Shown: positions 25,886 through 33,910 of the stretch, in pieces
How positions within the stretch are numbered: position 1 is the first letter of the stretch
Layout of the letters: each line of letters starts with the position of its first letter
NCBI GenBank assembly: GCA_963704855.1
Contig: CAVPHY010000002.1
Span: 248,001 to 312,000, forward strand
Reading direction: 5' to 3'
Length of the DNA: 64,000 bases
Origin: SZUA-36 sp963704855
GTDB taxonomy: Bacteria > Pseudomonadota > Gammaproteobacteria > Xanthomonadales > SZUA-36
The notes under the pieces: generated by a model
Told to the model about the DNA's origin: nothing
Database searches by the model: none
What the model saw: only the letters and a program-made list of their open reading frames with translations
Made by a program: the position numbers and the translations under genes

Positions 25886-26139
25886 CAGTTGCCGGCGCCC
25901 ATTTCACATAAAACTGAGTATTCATCACCAAGGCACAACGAAAGAAAACACAAACCCCACCCAAACACTACTGCAGCGGCGTGAATGATGGGGTTCCTGA
26001 ACCAATAACAGGTCACCGTTGGTTGACAACAGGGTCGACCTGAACAGATAATCCGCTGCCAATTTTTCAGGCGCCTTGAATTCACGTTAGCAACCACGGG
26101 ATTAAAGAGCGGTTACCTGATAGACTGGCGACCGAATTA
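25886..26139. other. Non-coding gap between divergent tRNA units
   Basis: Together with the promoter above, this fills the 335 bases between tRNA-Arg (ACG) and tRNA-Ser. The right end should carry the tRNA-Ser promoter; a TAGACT hexamer at 26121-26126 is a possible -10 but no good -35 is spaced correctly. I see no gene here. Confidence 0.5.
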
Positions 26140-26230
26140 GGAGAGGTGTCCGAGTGGTTGAAGGAGCACGCCTGGAAAGTGTGTATACGTTAATAGCGTA
26201 TCGAGGGTTCGAATCCCTCTCTCTCCGCCA
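26140..26230 (+). tRNA. tRNA-Ser (GGA)
   Basis: A 91-base class II tRNA: acceptor GGAGAGG pairs with the 3' strand TCTCTCC (one G-T pair), the anticodon loop is CTGGAAA (GGA), the variable arm is long and CCA is encoded. It is the only tRNA of this cluster on the plus strand. Confidence 0.95.
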
Positions 26231-26334
26231 ATTTACAGCCCCGCTCAACTGACCAAGCCAATAAAACCGTGACAAAAGAACCGGAAGCAAAAAGCCAGGG
26301 GAAGCTCAGTGCGGAATGACGTAATATAGCCGCC

Positions 26335-27255
26335 ATGCAATTCAAACTCAGAACTTCCAGCTTACCTGCCCTGCTTGCGGCGCTTTTTCTGACCGCCTGT
26401 GCAACCAACCCGCCTGCACAGCAAACCGATAGAACCATCAAGGCCATGGACAGGGAAACCGCCGACCTGGCTGACATCACAGCCGACACGCGGGGGCTTC
26501 TTGAATTGGCCGGCAGAGATAACGTGCTCGTGGTGTTTGACATCGACAATACCATCCTGGCCATGGAGCAAGGGCTTGGATCCGACCAGTGGTATGAGTG
26601 GCAAAAAGGCCTTGACGAGGCAGACCGGTGCAACCCCCAAAACGTCGGTGACCGCTTCGCCGTGCAAGGCGCCTTGTACTATGCCAGTGGCATGCGACGC
26701 ACCCAGGAAGACGGGGCTGTCCGGCTTGGAAACATCCAGGACCTGGGCGTGCCGGTGATCTCACTGACTTCACGTGGGCAGAATTTCAGGTTACCGACCT
26801 TTCGTGAACTACGGCGCAATGGTTTCAGCTTCAGTTATTCTGCCATCGGCCCCGCCGGTGGTTACGACGAGCCCTTCATGCCGGTTAACAATGGACGGTT
26901 GTCACGCTATGAAGATGGTGTGTTTTTCACCGCCGGTCAGCACAAGGGCCAGACGCTACTTGCCCTATTGGAAAAAACCGGTCACCGCATGCCCGCTGTC
27001 ATCGTCATGGTTGATGACAAGCAAAAAAACCTGGATGCGGTAAAAGAGACTTTTTCCGCGCTGAACGTCCCGGTACACGCCTGGCGCTATACCGGTGAAG
27101 ATGAGAATGTCCGGACCTTCGACGCTGAACAGGCCGCTGCCCTCTGGAAGTCCATCAAGGATCCCTTACGGCATATCCAGCAGGAACTGGGGCCGGATAA
27201 TTATGACCTGGGTAGCGCCGTGCCACCGCCCGAATGTTTGGTGCGATCACGTTGA
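26335..27255 (+). CDS. HAD-superfamily lipoprotein (DUF2608-like)
   Basis: A 306-residue exported lipoprotein. The lipobox LTAC places the acylated cysteine at about residue 22. The HAD phosphatase motifs are recognisable: motif I VFDIDNTI (DxDxT-like, about 67-74), motif II SLTSRG, and motif IV MVDDKQKN with two aspartates. This arrangement matches periplasmic DUF2608/acid-phosphatase-like proteins, so it may remove phosphate from organic substrates in the periplasm. The substrate is unknown. It starts about 100 bases after tRNA-Ser and is followed by another exported hydrolase. Confidence 0.8.
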   Translation: MQFKLRTSSLPALLAALFLTACATNPPAQQTDRTIKAMDRETADLADITADTRGLLELAGRDNVLVVFDIDNTILAMEQGLGSDQWYEWQKGLDEADRCNPQNVGDRFAVQGALYYASGMRRTQEDGAVRLGNIQDLGVPVISLTSRGQNFRLPTFRELRRNGFSFSYSAIGPAGGYDEPFMPVNNGRLSRYEDGVFFTAGQHKGQTLLALLEKTGHRMPAVIVMVDDKQKNLDAVKETFSALNVPVHAWRYTGEDENVRTFDAEQAAALWKSIKDPLRHIQQELGPDNYDLGSAVPPPECLVRSR

Positions 27256-27357
27256 TAAATGCCATTTTTCCTGTCCGCTAGTTCCTTGTCGTTAGCCCCG
27301 AATGCCGTTTTGCCCTGTTTGTACTATCATACCGGCTTTCAAACCAGGTTAACCTCC

Positions 27358-28527
27358 ATGTGCCTGTCTCATCCGCTTTGTGTATTACTCCTGGGCCTCG
27401 CGCTCATCCACCCCGTTCAGGCGGAGGACAACACGCGCGAGAAAATCCGATTTGCAACATTCAACATCGCCATGGGACTGCAGTCTGAAGGTGAGTTGTA
27501 CCGGCGCCTGCAGACGGGGGAGGACGAGGCGCTCAAAAAGGTTGCGGCTGTTATTCAGAGGGTCAGACCGGATGTTCTGCTGTTGAATGAATTTGACTGG
27601 TATGAGCTCGATTCGGCCCTGCTTTTTATAAATAACTACCTCGATACGCCGCAGGCCGGGAGTGAGGCCATCGCCTACGCCCACGCCCTGAATGGCGCGG
27701 TCAATACCGGCTCGGACAGCGGCCTCGACCTGAACAGCAACGGTGTACCTGGGGAGCCCGAAGACGCCTGGGGTTACGGCAAATTTTCAGGTCAGTACGG
27801 GATGATGGTCCTGTCTCGTTTTCCAATACAGTTGCAGCGCAGCTTCCGCCGGTTCAAGTGGAGTGATATGCCCGATGCCCTGGCACCTCTCAACCCCGAT
27901 GGCTCAAACTGGTACCCGGATGATATCTGGAAAGAACTGCGGCTGAGTTCCAAGAGCCACTGGGATATCGAGGTGACCATCGATACACGGACCATTCACT
28001 TTCTCGTCAGCCACCCGACCCCACCGGTGTTTGATGGCCCGGAAGACCGCAACGGCAGACGCAACCACGATGAAATCCGCCTGTGGGCCGACTACGTGGA
28101 TCCGCAACGTTCGGCCTATATCCATGATGACACCGGCCTCAATGGAGGACTGCCGGACAACGCCATATTTGTCATCGCCGGTGATCTCAATGCCGACCCG
28201 TTCGATGGCGACTCCAGCGCGAGTGCCATTTTGCAATTACTGGAACACCCGAAGATTGACGCGAGTTGCGTGCCGCTCAGCGACGGTGCCGGGGAAGCCA
28301 GCCGTCAGCAGGGCGGAAAAAACCGTGAGCAGACAGGCAACCCTGCAGCGGATACCGGGGATTTCAATGACGAGTACACCGGCAATATGCGTATTGACTA
28401 CGTGCTGCCATCTGCCACCCTGAAAGTGGCCGGCTGCGGTGTGTACTGGCCGGCTTCAGACCAGCCCGGTCATGATCTGACGGATGTCTCGGACCACCAC
28501 CTGGTTTGGCTGGATATCGAACTGTAG
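27358..28527 (+). CDS. Exported endonuclease/exonuclease/phosphatase-fold protein
   Basis: A 389-residue protein of the EEP superfamily (DNase I, inositol phosphatase and sphingomyelinase relatives). From the ATG at 27358 it begins with a signal peptide ending about PVQAED. EEP motifs in order: FATFNIAMG, LLNEFDW (metal-binding glutamate), VSHPTPP, GDLNADPFD, and the C-terminal DVSDHHLVW with the catalytic Asp-His. An earlier in-frame ATG at 27259 would hide the signal peptide and is unlikely. Following the HAD lipoprotein by 102 bases suggests a shared periplasmic scavenging role for nucleic acid or phosphoesters; that is inference. Confidence 0.82.
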   Translation: MCLSHPLCVLLLGLALIHPVQAEDNTREKIRFATFNIAMGLQSEGELYRRLQTGEDEALKKVAAVIQRVRPDVLLLNEFDWYELDSALLFINNYLDTPQAGSEAIAYAHALNGAVNTGSDSGLDLNSNGVPGEPEDAWGYGKFSGQYGMMVLSRFPIQLQRSFRRFKWSDMPDALAPLNPDGSNWYPDDIWKELRLSSKSHWDIEVTIDTRTIHFLVSHPTPPVFDGPEDRNGRRNHDEIRLWADYVDPQRSAYIHDDTGLNGGLPDNAIFVIAGDLNADPFDGDSSASAILQLLEHPKIDASCVPLSDGAGEASRQQGGKNREQTGNPAADTGDFNDEYTGNMRIDYVLPSATLKVAGCGVYWPASDQPGHDLTDVSDHHLVWLDIEL

Positions 28528-28578
28528 CGTGCTTGATGGCCATGCCCCTTGCATACAATCAGTTTCGACAAAGAAAAC

Positions 28579-30585
28579 CTATCTTAAAACCTGTTCCTTC
28601 AGCCGCTTGATCTGATCCCTTATTTCCGCCGCTTCCTCGAACTCCAGCATTTGCGCATGGTGGATCATCTGTTTCTCCATCTCCGCAATGGACTTACCCA
28701 ATTCAGCCGGTCGCATATACTGGTATTGAGCGGCGGTCTCAGCCACTTTTCTTTGCTGTTCCCGCTCTGCCGGCGTTAGTGAGCGCGCATCCTCCATGAC
28801 GTCACTGATTGCCTTAATGATGCTTTTCGGTGTGATTCCATGTTCCTCGTTGTATTCCCTCTGGCGTGTACGTCGACGGTCGGTCTCGGCGATGGCGCGC
28901 TGCATGGAGCCGGTCATCTTATCCGCATACAGAATCGCTTTGCCCCTGATGTTACGGGCAGCGCGGCCGATGGTCTGGATTAGTGAAGATTCGGAGCGCA
29001 GGAAGCCTTCACGATCCGCATCCAGTATCGCGACCAGTGAGACCTCCGGCATATCCAGCCCCTCGCGCAACAGGTTGATACCCACCAGGACATCAAACTC
29101 CCCCAGACGCAGATCACGTATGATTTCAACGCGCTCGACCGTTTCCACATCGGAGTGCAGATACCTCACCTTTACACCATGGTCAGCCAGGTATTCGGTC
29201 AGGTTTTCGGCCATTCTCTTGGTCAACGTGGTAATCAGTACCCGGTCACCCAGGGCGGTCCGATGTGCTATTTCGGAAAGCACATCATCGACCTGGCCAG
29301 CCACCGGGCGTATCTCAACCTCCGGATCGATCAGGCCGGTGGGACGGACAACCTGCTCAACGATTTCACCTGACCGTTCCATCTCATAGGGCCGCGGCGT
29401 GGCGGATACAAACACGGTCTGGCTGGCCCTCTGTTCCCATTCATCAAACCTGAGCGGCCGGTTATCCAGGGCCGATGGCAAACGGAAACCGTAGGTTACG
29501 AGGTTTTCCTTGCGCGACCGGTCGCCCTTATACATACCACCCAGTTGTGGCACCATGACGTGGCTTTCATCCAGGATCAGCAAGGCGTCATCTGCGAGGT
29601 AATCGAACAGTGTCGGTGGCGCCTCACCCGCCCCACGACCGGTCAGGTGTCGCGAATAATTCTCGACGCCGTTGCAATAGCCCAGCTCCAGCATCATTTC
29701 CATATCGTAGAGCGTACGCTGCTCCAGGCGTTGGGCCTCAACCAGTTGCTGGTTGTCCCGTTGATAGGCGAGCCGTTCCTTTAATTCGGCGCTGATTGCC
29801 GCGACCGCGTCGATCACCGTTTGCCGCGGTGTTACGTAATGTGATTTAGGAAACACCGTCACGCGCTGCATTTTGTTTACCACTTCACCGGTCAGTGGAT
29901 CAAACTGGGAAATGGATTCGATCTCCTCGTCGAATAGTTCGATGCGTATCGCGCTGATCTCTTCATCCCCCGGAAAGATATCGATCACCTCACCGCGCAC
30001 ACGGTAGGTGCCACGGCGCAGCTCGAGGTCGTTGCGGCTGTATTGCATCTCGGCCAGGCGCCGCAGGATGTCACGCTGGTTAATAATTTCACCAACGGAC
30101 AAATGCAGCACCATGCTCAGGTACTGGGTAGGGTCTCCGAGACCGTAGATCGCGGAAACCGTGGAAACGATAATGGTGTCACGCCGCTGCAAAAGGGCCT
30201 TGGTGGCTGACAGACGCATCTGCTCGATGTGTTCGTTGATTGAAGCGTCCTTCTCAATATAGGTGTCTGATGAAGGCACATAGGCTTCGGGCTGGTAGTA
30301 ATCGTAGTAGGAAACAAAGTACTCGACCGCGTTTTCCGGAAAATAACTGCGAAAATCGCCGTACAGCTGTGCCGCGAGCGTCTTGTTGGGCGCCATCACC
30401 AGCGTGGGCCGCTGTAGATCCTGGATGACGTTGGCCATCGTAAAGGTCTTGCCCGAGCCGGTCACACCCAGCAAGGTCATGTTTTTCATGCCACCACGCA
30501 AGCCGGCCGTCAGCGCACGTATGGCCTGCGGCTGGTCACCGGTGGGTTGATATTCACTGAAAAGCTTGAAGGGTTTGTTTCGCAA
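28579..30585 (-). CDS. uvrB: UvrB excinuclease subunit B
   Basis: UvrB verifies DNA lesions and positions UvrC in nucleotide excision repair. The 668 residues carry Walker A GVTGSGKT (40-47), the beta-hairpin region YYDYYQPEAYVP, the helicase box LLILDESHV, SATPRPYE, motif VI QTIGRAARN and the C-terminal UVR domain (about 625-665) that binds UvrC. It converges with the EEP-family gene and diverges from the small periplasmic gene at 30660. Confidence 0.97.
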   Translation of the reverse strand: MRNKPFKLFSEYQPTGDQPQAIRALTAGLRGGMKNMTLLGVTGSGKTFTMANVIQDLQRPTLVMAPNKTLAAQLYGDFRSYFPENAVEYFVSYYDYYQPEAYVPSSDTYIEKDASINEHIEQMRLSATKALLQRRDTIIVSTVSAIYGLGDPTQYLSMVLHLSVGEIINQRDILRRLAEMQYSRNDLELRRGTYRVRGEVIDIFPGDEEISAIRIELFDEEIESISQFDPLTGEVVNKMQRVTVFPKSHYVTPRQTVIDAVAAISAELKERLAYQRDNQQLVEAQRLEQRTLYDMEMMLELGYCNGVENYSRHLTGRGAGEAPPTLFDYLADDALLILDESHVMVPQLGGMYKGDRSRKENLVTYGFRLPSALDNRPLRFDEWEQRASQTVFVSATPRPYEMERSGEIVEQVVRPTGLIDPEVEIRPVAGQVDDVLSEIAHRTALGDRVLITTLTKRMAENLTEYLADHGVKVRYLHSDVETVERVEIIRDLRLGEFDVLVGINLLREGLDMPEVSLVAILDADREGFLRSESSLIQTIGRAARNIRGKAILYADKMTGSMQRAIAETDRRRTRQREYNEEHGITPKSIIKAISDVMEDARSLTPAEREQQRKVAETAAQYQYMRPAELGKSIAEMEKQMIHHAQMLEFEEAAEIRDQIKRLKEQVLR

Positions 30586-30659
30586 AGTTTGTTACTTCGT
30601 CAGCAGCCAAACTTGTTATTATAGCGCCCCTTTCACACATTAAGCTTCCAGGAGAAACC

Positions 30660-31121
30660 ATGAAATTCCTAGTTACCCTGATCCTGTTTCTGTCATTCTC
30701 AACCGCTGCACCTGCACAGACCGCACTTGATGAACAGATCGAACTCACCCGCCAGTCAGTCTACACGGATCGTAAAATTATCCTCATGGGCAACATGTCG
30801 TTTACTACCGAAGAAAGTGAAGCTTTCTGGCCGGCATGGAATGAATACCGGGCGGCCGTAGCGGCCAACGGTGACAGGACACTGAGTCTTATAAAGGAAT
30901 TTGCTGATAATTACGAAAACATGAACAATCAAATAGCCAGCGAGTTGATGGCCGACTATTTCTCAATCGAGATGCAAAATCTCGTTGAAAAGCAGAAGTT
31001 CTCACAGGATATCAGCAAGTTCTTGCCGGCGCAGAAGGTCATGCGTGTCCTCCAGATTGAAAACAAGCTGGATGCTGCTATCAATCTGCAACTGGCAGCT
31101 GAGATACCATTGGCCCGGTAA
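30660..31121 (+). CDS. Small periplasmic helical protein, unknown function
   Basis: A 153-residue protein with a clear signal peptide (cleavage near PAQ, residue 20). The rest is charged and helical. Stretches such as FTTEESEAFWPAWNEYRAA and KFSQDISKFLPAQKVMRVLQIE resemble periplasmic CpxP/Spy-type (LTxxQ) sensors in style, but the LTxxQ motif itself is not obvious, so I leave the function open. GGAG precedes the ATG. It may be co-transcribed with the aminotransferase 170 bases downstream. Confidence 0.72.
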   Translation: MKFLVTLILFLSFSTAAPAQTALDEQIELTRQSVYTDRKIILMGNMSFTTEESEAFWPAWNEYRAAVAANGDRTLSLIKEFADNYENMNNQIASELMADYFSIEMQNLVEKQKFSQDISKFLPAQKVMRVLQIENKLDAAINLQLAAEIPLAR

Positions 31122-31294
31122 CCGGGAGCCCCACATACCGGGTGCGAAGGGGACGAGTATTCTCGTCCCTGGCACCGAATTATTGGTATCATAATCGCTT
31201 TCAGGACGTGTCCAGTTTTAACGTTCTGTGCCAACAAAAAGGTAGTACTGAATGTCTGTGCCTTTTTATTTATTTAGATCGGGGGATTTATATC

Positions 31295-32482
31295 GTGTCG
31301 TTTAAGATTTCCAACCGCGTTACTCAAATCAAGCCGGCCGCGACCATCATGGTCAGTATGAAAGCTATCGAACTCCGGGCCCAGGGCCGGGATATTATTT
31401 CACTGGGTTTTGGCGAACCTGATTTTGACACCCCCGAGCACATCAAGAAGGCGGCCGTCGAAGCCATCTGGCAAGGCAAAACAAAATACCCACCAGTCGA
31501 TGGTACGAAAGAACTGAAAAACGCCATCGTCCGCAAGCTGAGAACAGATAACCAACTGGAATACGCAGCCAGTCAAATCATCGTTTCAAATGGCGCCAAG
31601 CAGAGCCTGTCCAACCTGTTGATATCACTGTTAAACCCGGATGATGAAGTCATCCTGCCGGCACCCTACTGGGTTTCATACCCGGACATGATCAAACTGG
31701 CTGAAGGCCAGCCGGTTATTTTGAACGCGACCAGCGACAACGATTTCAAAATTTCCGCCAAGCAACTGGAATCATCGATAACGGACAGAACCCGTCTGTT
31801 GATCCTCAATTCACCATCCAACCCGACCGGAAAGGTGTACAGCGAGGAAGAATATCTTGAGCTCGCGGAAGTCCTGCTGGAATACCCCAAGGTCATGATC
31901 GTCTGTGACGATATATACGAACATATTTACTGGGGTGAGAAACCCTACCGGACGCTGCTGAATGTCTGCCCGCAACTGAGCGAGCGCACCGTGATTATCA
32001 ATGGTGTTTCCAAGGCCTACGCAATGACAGGTTGGCGTATCGGCTACGCAGCGGCCCCGCAGGAAATGGCAACCGCCATGCTCAAGGTACAGAGCCAGAG
32101 CACCTCCGGCGCCTGCTCGATCTCCCAGGCCGCCGCGACTGCCGCGCTCGAAGGTTCACAAGATTGTGTCGCGGACATGCGTGTTGAATATAAACGCAGG
32201 TACGAGTACCTGTTTGCGGCACTCAACGAAATTGATGGCGTTGAGTGCGAGGATTGCGATGGCGCTTTTTACGCATTCCCTTCATTCAAAACCATCATCG
32301 ACCGGATGCCGGATATCAGGGACGACATTGAACTGGCTGCCTGGATGCTCGAGAAAGCCGGTGTGGCCATGGTTCCGGGAACGGCTTTCGGCGCCCCGGG
32401 ACACCTGCGTCTGTCATTTGCAACCAGCATGGAAAACCTGCAGGAATGTGTCCAACGCATCAAAACTGCGATTGAAGCCTGA
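31295..32482 (+). CDS. Aspartate aminotransferase (class I, type Ib-like)
   Basis: A PLP enzyme moving the amino group between aspartate and oxaloacetate. I chose the GTG at 31295, after GGGGG at 31281-31285, because it gives 395 residues starting VSFKISNRV; the frame is open to 31142 but those codons do not resemble the family. Visible are SLGFGEPDFDTP, SNGAKQSL, NSPSNPTGKVYS, DDIYEHIYW, the PLP-lysine stretch GVSKAYAMTGWRIGY, and RLSFATS with the carboxylate-binding arginine. It resembles the Thermus/Rhizobium-type aspartate aminotransferases (some also use prephenate) more than E. coli AspC. Confidence 0.9.
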   Translation: MSFKISNRVTQIKPAATIMVSMKAIELRAQGRDIISLGFGEPDFDTPEHIKKAAVEAIWQGKTKYPPVDGTKELKNAIVRKLRTDNQLEYAASQIIVSNGAKQSLSNLLISLLNPDDEVILPAPYWVSYPDMIKLAEGQPVILNATSDNDFKISAKQLESSITDRTRLLILNSPSNPTGKVYSEEEYLELAEVLLEYPKVMIVCDDIYEHIYWGEKPYRTLLNVCPQLSERTVIINGVSKAYAMTGWRIGYAAAPQEMATAMLKVQSQSTSGACSISQAAATAALEGSQDCVADMRVEYKRRYEYLFAALNEIDGVECEDCDGAFYAFPSFKTIIDRMPDIRDDIELAAWMLEKAGVAMVPGTAFGAPGHLRLSFATSMENLQECVQRIKTAIEA

Positions 32483-32524
32483 CTTTCAAAGCTTTTACCT
32501 AGAAGCAATATAGGTTTTAGATCA

Positions 32525-32545
32525 GTGGGGGAGCCTATCCCCCAC
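32525..32545 (+). terminator. Hairpin after the aminotransferase gene
   Basis: GTGGGGGA and TCCCCCAC form a perfect 8-bp stem with a 5-base loop, 43 bases past the stop. The following sequence is only weakly T-rich, so it is a probable rather than certain terminator. Confidence 0.6.
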
Positions 32546-32625
32546 GTAATTTAGATCCCGGACCTACACCCACAGACCGGGAATTGCCATTACCCGCCCC
32601 ACCGCCCTTAAATTAGTCTTAGTTC

Positions 32626-33159
32626 ATGAAAAGACGGCGAACTGAAGGCTTTACCGCACTCGAGTTGATAGTGGCAATGACGATCATTGCAATCCTGTTG
32701 ACTACCGGTGTTCCGGCGTTCAGGAACTATGGCTGGAACCTGCGAATGAAAACCGCAATGGATATGCTGCAAACAGATTTAAACCTGGCACGAGGCCGCG
32801 CCATCAGCCATAACACACCGACGGTCATCTGTCCGGCGGTCAATAGTGATGACTGCTCCGGCCGATCGGCCTGGCAGGATGGCTGGATCGTCTTCGGCGA
32901 TCTCAACGGCGACCGTCGAAAACAGCCGGGTGAGCCCTTGTTAAAGCATGCCGGGGCTGTGGCCTTGCTGACTATCAGCAGTTCAAGTTCACGCAGTAAA
33001 CTGCGTTTCTATCCGAATGGCAGTGCACCGGGGAGCAATGCTTCCATCCGCTTCTGCGACAAGCGTGGCGCCGCCGAGTCCGGAACCATTACCTTGTCCA
33101 ACAGCGGCAGGATACGTATGCAGGTCAAAGGAGGCGAACCCACGGAAAATTGTCCTTGA
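32626..33159 (+). CDS. FimT/GspH-type minor pilin
   Basis: A 177-residue prepilin-like protein. The leader is short and basic (MKRRRTEG) and the processing site is G-FTALELIVAM with the conserved Glu5. A hydrophobic N-terminal helix and a GspH-like C-terminal domain follow, with cysteines in VICPAVNSDDC, RFCDK and the terminal ENCP. It belongs to the same family as fimU at 39783-40328 but is on the opposite strand, 7 kb away and outside the operon; tRNA-Asn lies between. It may be an extra pseudopilin initiating pilus assembly. Confidence 0.85.
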   Translation: MKRRRTEGFTALELIVAMTIIAILLTTGVPAFRNYGWNLRMKTAMDMLQTDLNLARGRAISHNTPTVICPAVNSDDCSGRSAWQDGWIVFGDLNGDRRKQPGEPLLKHAGAVALLTISSSSSRSKLRFYPNGSAPGSNASIRFCDKRGAAESGTITLSNSGRIRMQVKGGEPTENCP

Positions 33160-33184
33160 CTCACCCCACCAAAGTACGGAAAAT
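33156..33184 (+). promoter_or_regulatory. Putative promoter of tRNA-Asn
   Basis: TTGACT (33156-33161), a 17-base spacer and GAAAAT (33179-33184) are followed by a GC-rich discriminator ahead of tRNA-Asn. The -35 overlaps the stop codon of the FimT-like gene. The -10 is weak. Confidence 0.42.
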
Positions 33185-33201
33185 ACCGCGCCTTAAGATA
33201 T

Positions 33202-33278
33202 TCCCCGGTAGCTCAGTTGGTTAGAGCGGGTGACTGTTAATCACTAGGTCGATGGTTCGAGTCCTTCCCGGGGAGCCA
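33202..33278 (+). tRNA. tRNA-Asn (GTT)
   Basis: Acceptor TCCCCGG pairs with CCGGGGA, the anticodon loop is CTGTTAA (GTT), and GCCA ends the gene. It stands alone between pilin genes on opposite strands. Confidence 0.96.
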
Positions 33279-33284
33279 ATTAAT

Positions 33285-33329
33285 ACAAAAACAGGAACTT
33301 GGCAGAAATGTTGAGTTCCTGTTTTTGTT
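33285..33329 (+). terminator. Terminator after tRNA-Asn
   Basis: The stem pairs ACAAAAACAGGAACT with AGTTCCTGTTTTTGT around a short loop and ends in a T-rich stretch, seven bases past the tRNA. Confidence 0.8.
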
Positions 33330-33380
33330 TATGGGGTGGTTATTCACAAGCACCAGGGTAGCCGACCTACCTTTCCGGTT

Positions 33381-33417
33381 ACAGAAAAAAGCCTGGAAAT
33401 TCCAGGCTTTTTTCTGT
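33381..33417. terminator. Perfect 18-bp inverted repeat, terminator of the minor-pilin operon
   Basis: The two arms (33381-33398 and 33400-33417) are exactly complementary, with GCCTGGAA at the core and A/T runs outside. It works as a terminator in either direction and lies 17 bases past the pilE stop on the minus strand. Confidence 0.88.
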
Positions 33418-33434
33418 GGATTATGTCAGCAATT

Positions 33435-33875
33435 CTATATTTTCTTGCCTTTCCAGCAGTTGTTGACATCCGCGGCTACACCACTGGCAGACGTGCCACG
33501 AATGCCCTGGTCCGTGAGCGAGAGGTTGGCGCAGGAATCATTCGCCTGGGCCCCCTGTGCGGTGGCTGTCAGGGTGAAATTCTGATTGCTGTTTGTAGTG
33601 GTCATACTCAGCGCATACAGGCCATTGGGCGTCGTCGCGGCAGCGTCACAACGGTTGGCGTCATACTGGTTAAGCCTCACATAAATACGTTCCTGGCAGG
33701 CCGCTACTTCCAGCAGGGTATTTATGGCTTCCATACGGTTGGTCCGCAACACATAGGCGCGGTAACTCGGTACCGCCAGGGCTGTCAGTAGGGCCACCAC
33801 CGCGATAACGATCATTAGCTCGACGAGGGTAAACCCCAGGGCTCGTTTCAAAATTCTGTGCACGCCATTTACCAT
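33435..33875 (-). CDS. pilE: PilE-type minor pilin
   Basis: Last gene of the minor-pilin operon. From the ATG at 33875 the 146-residue product has a leader ending RALG, then the pilin N-terminal helix FTLVELMIVIAVVALLTALAVPSY with Glu5. The C-terminal domain has cysteines (AACQER, NRCDAAAT, DSCANL, NNCWKG) likely to form the disulfide loop. PilE minor pilins prime pilus assembly together with FimU and PilVWX. An earlier in-frame start (33914) overlaps pilY1 and is less likely. Confidence 0.88.
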   Translation of the reverse strand: MVNGVHRILKRALGFTLVELMIVIAVVALLTALAVPSYRAYVLRTNRMEAINTLLEVAACQERIYVRLNQYDANRCDAAATTPNGLYALSMTTTNSNQNFTLTATAQGAQANDSCANLSLTDQGIRGTSASGVAADVNNCWKGKKI

Positions 33876-33910
33876 CCTGTTGTCAGTAATATGCCAGCCG
33901 GTAACGCCCG

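Noticed and set aside
33202..33417. tRNA-Asn as an attachment site for an integrated element
   Set aside because: No integrase, no repeated tRNA 3' end and no compositional shift nearby; the neighbouring repeats are terminators.
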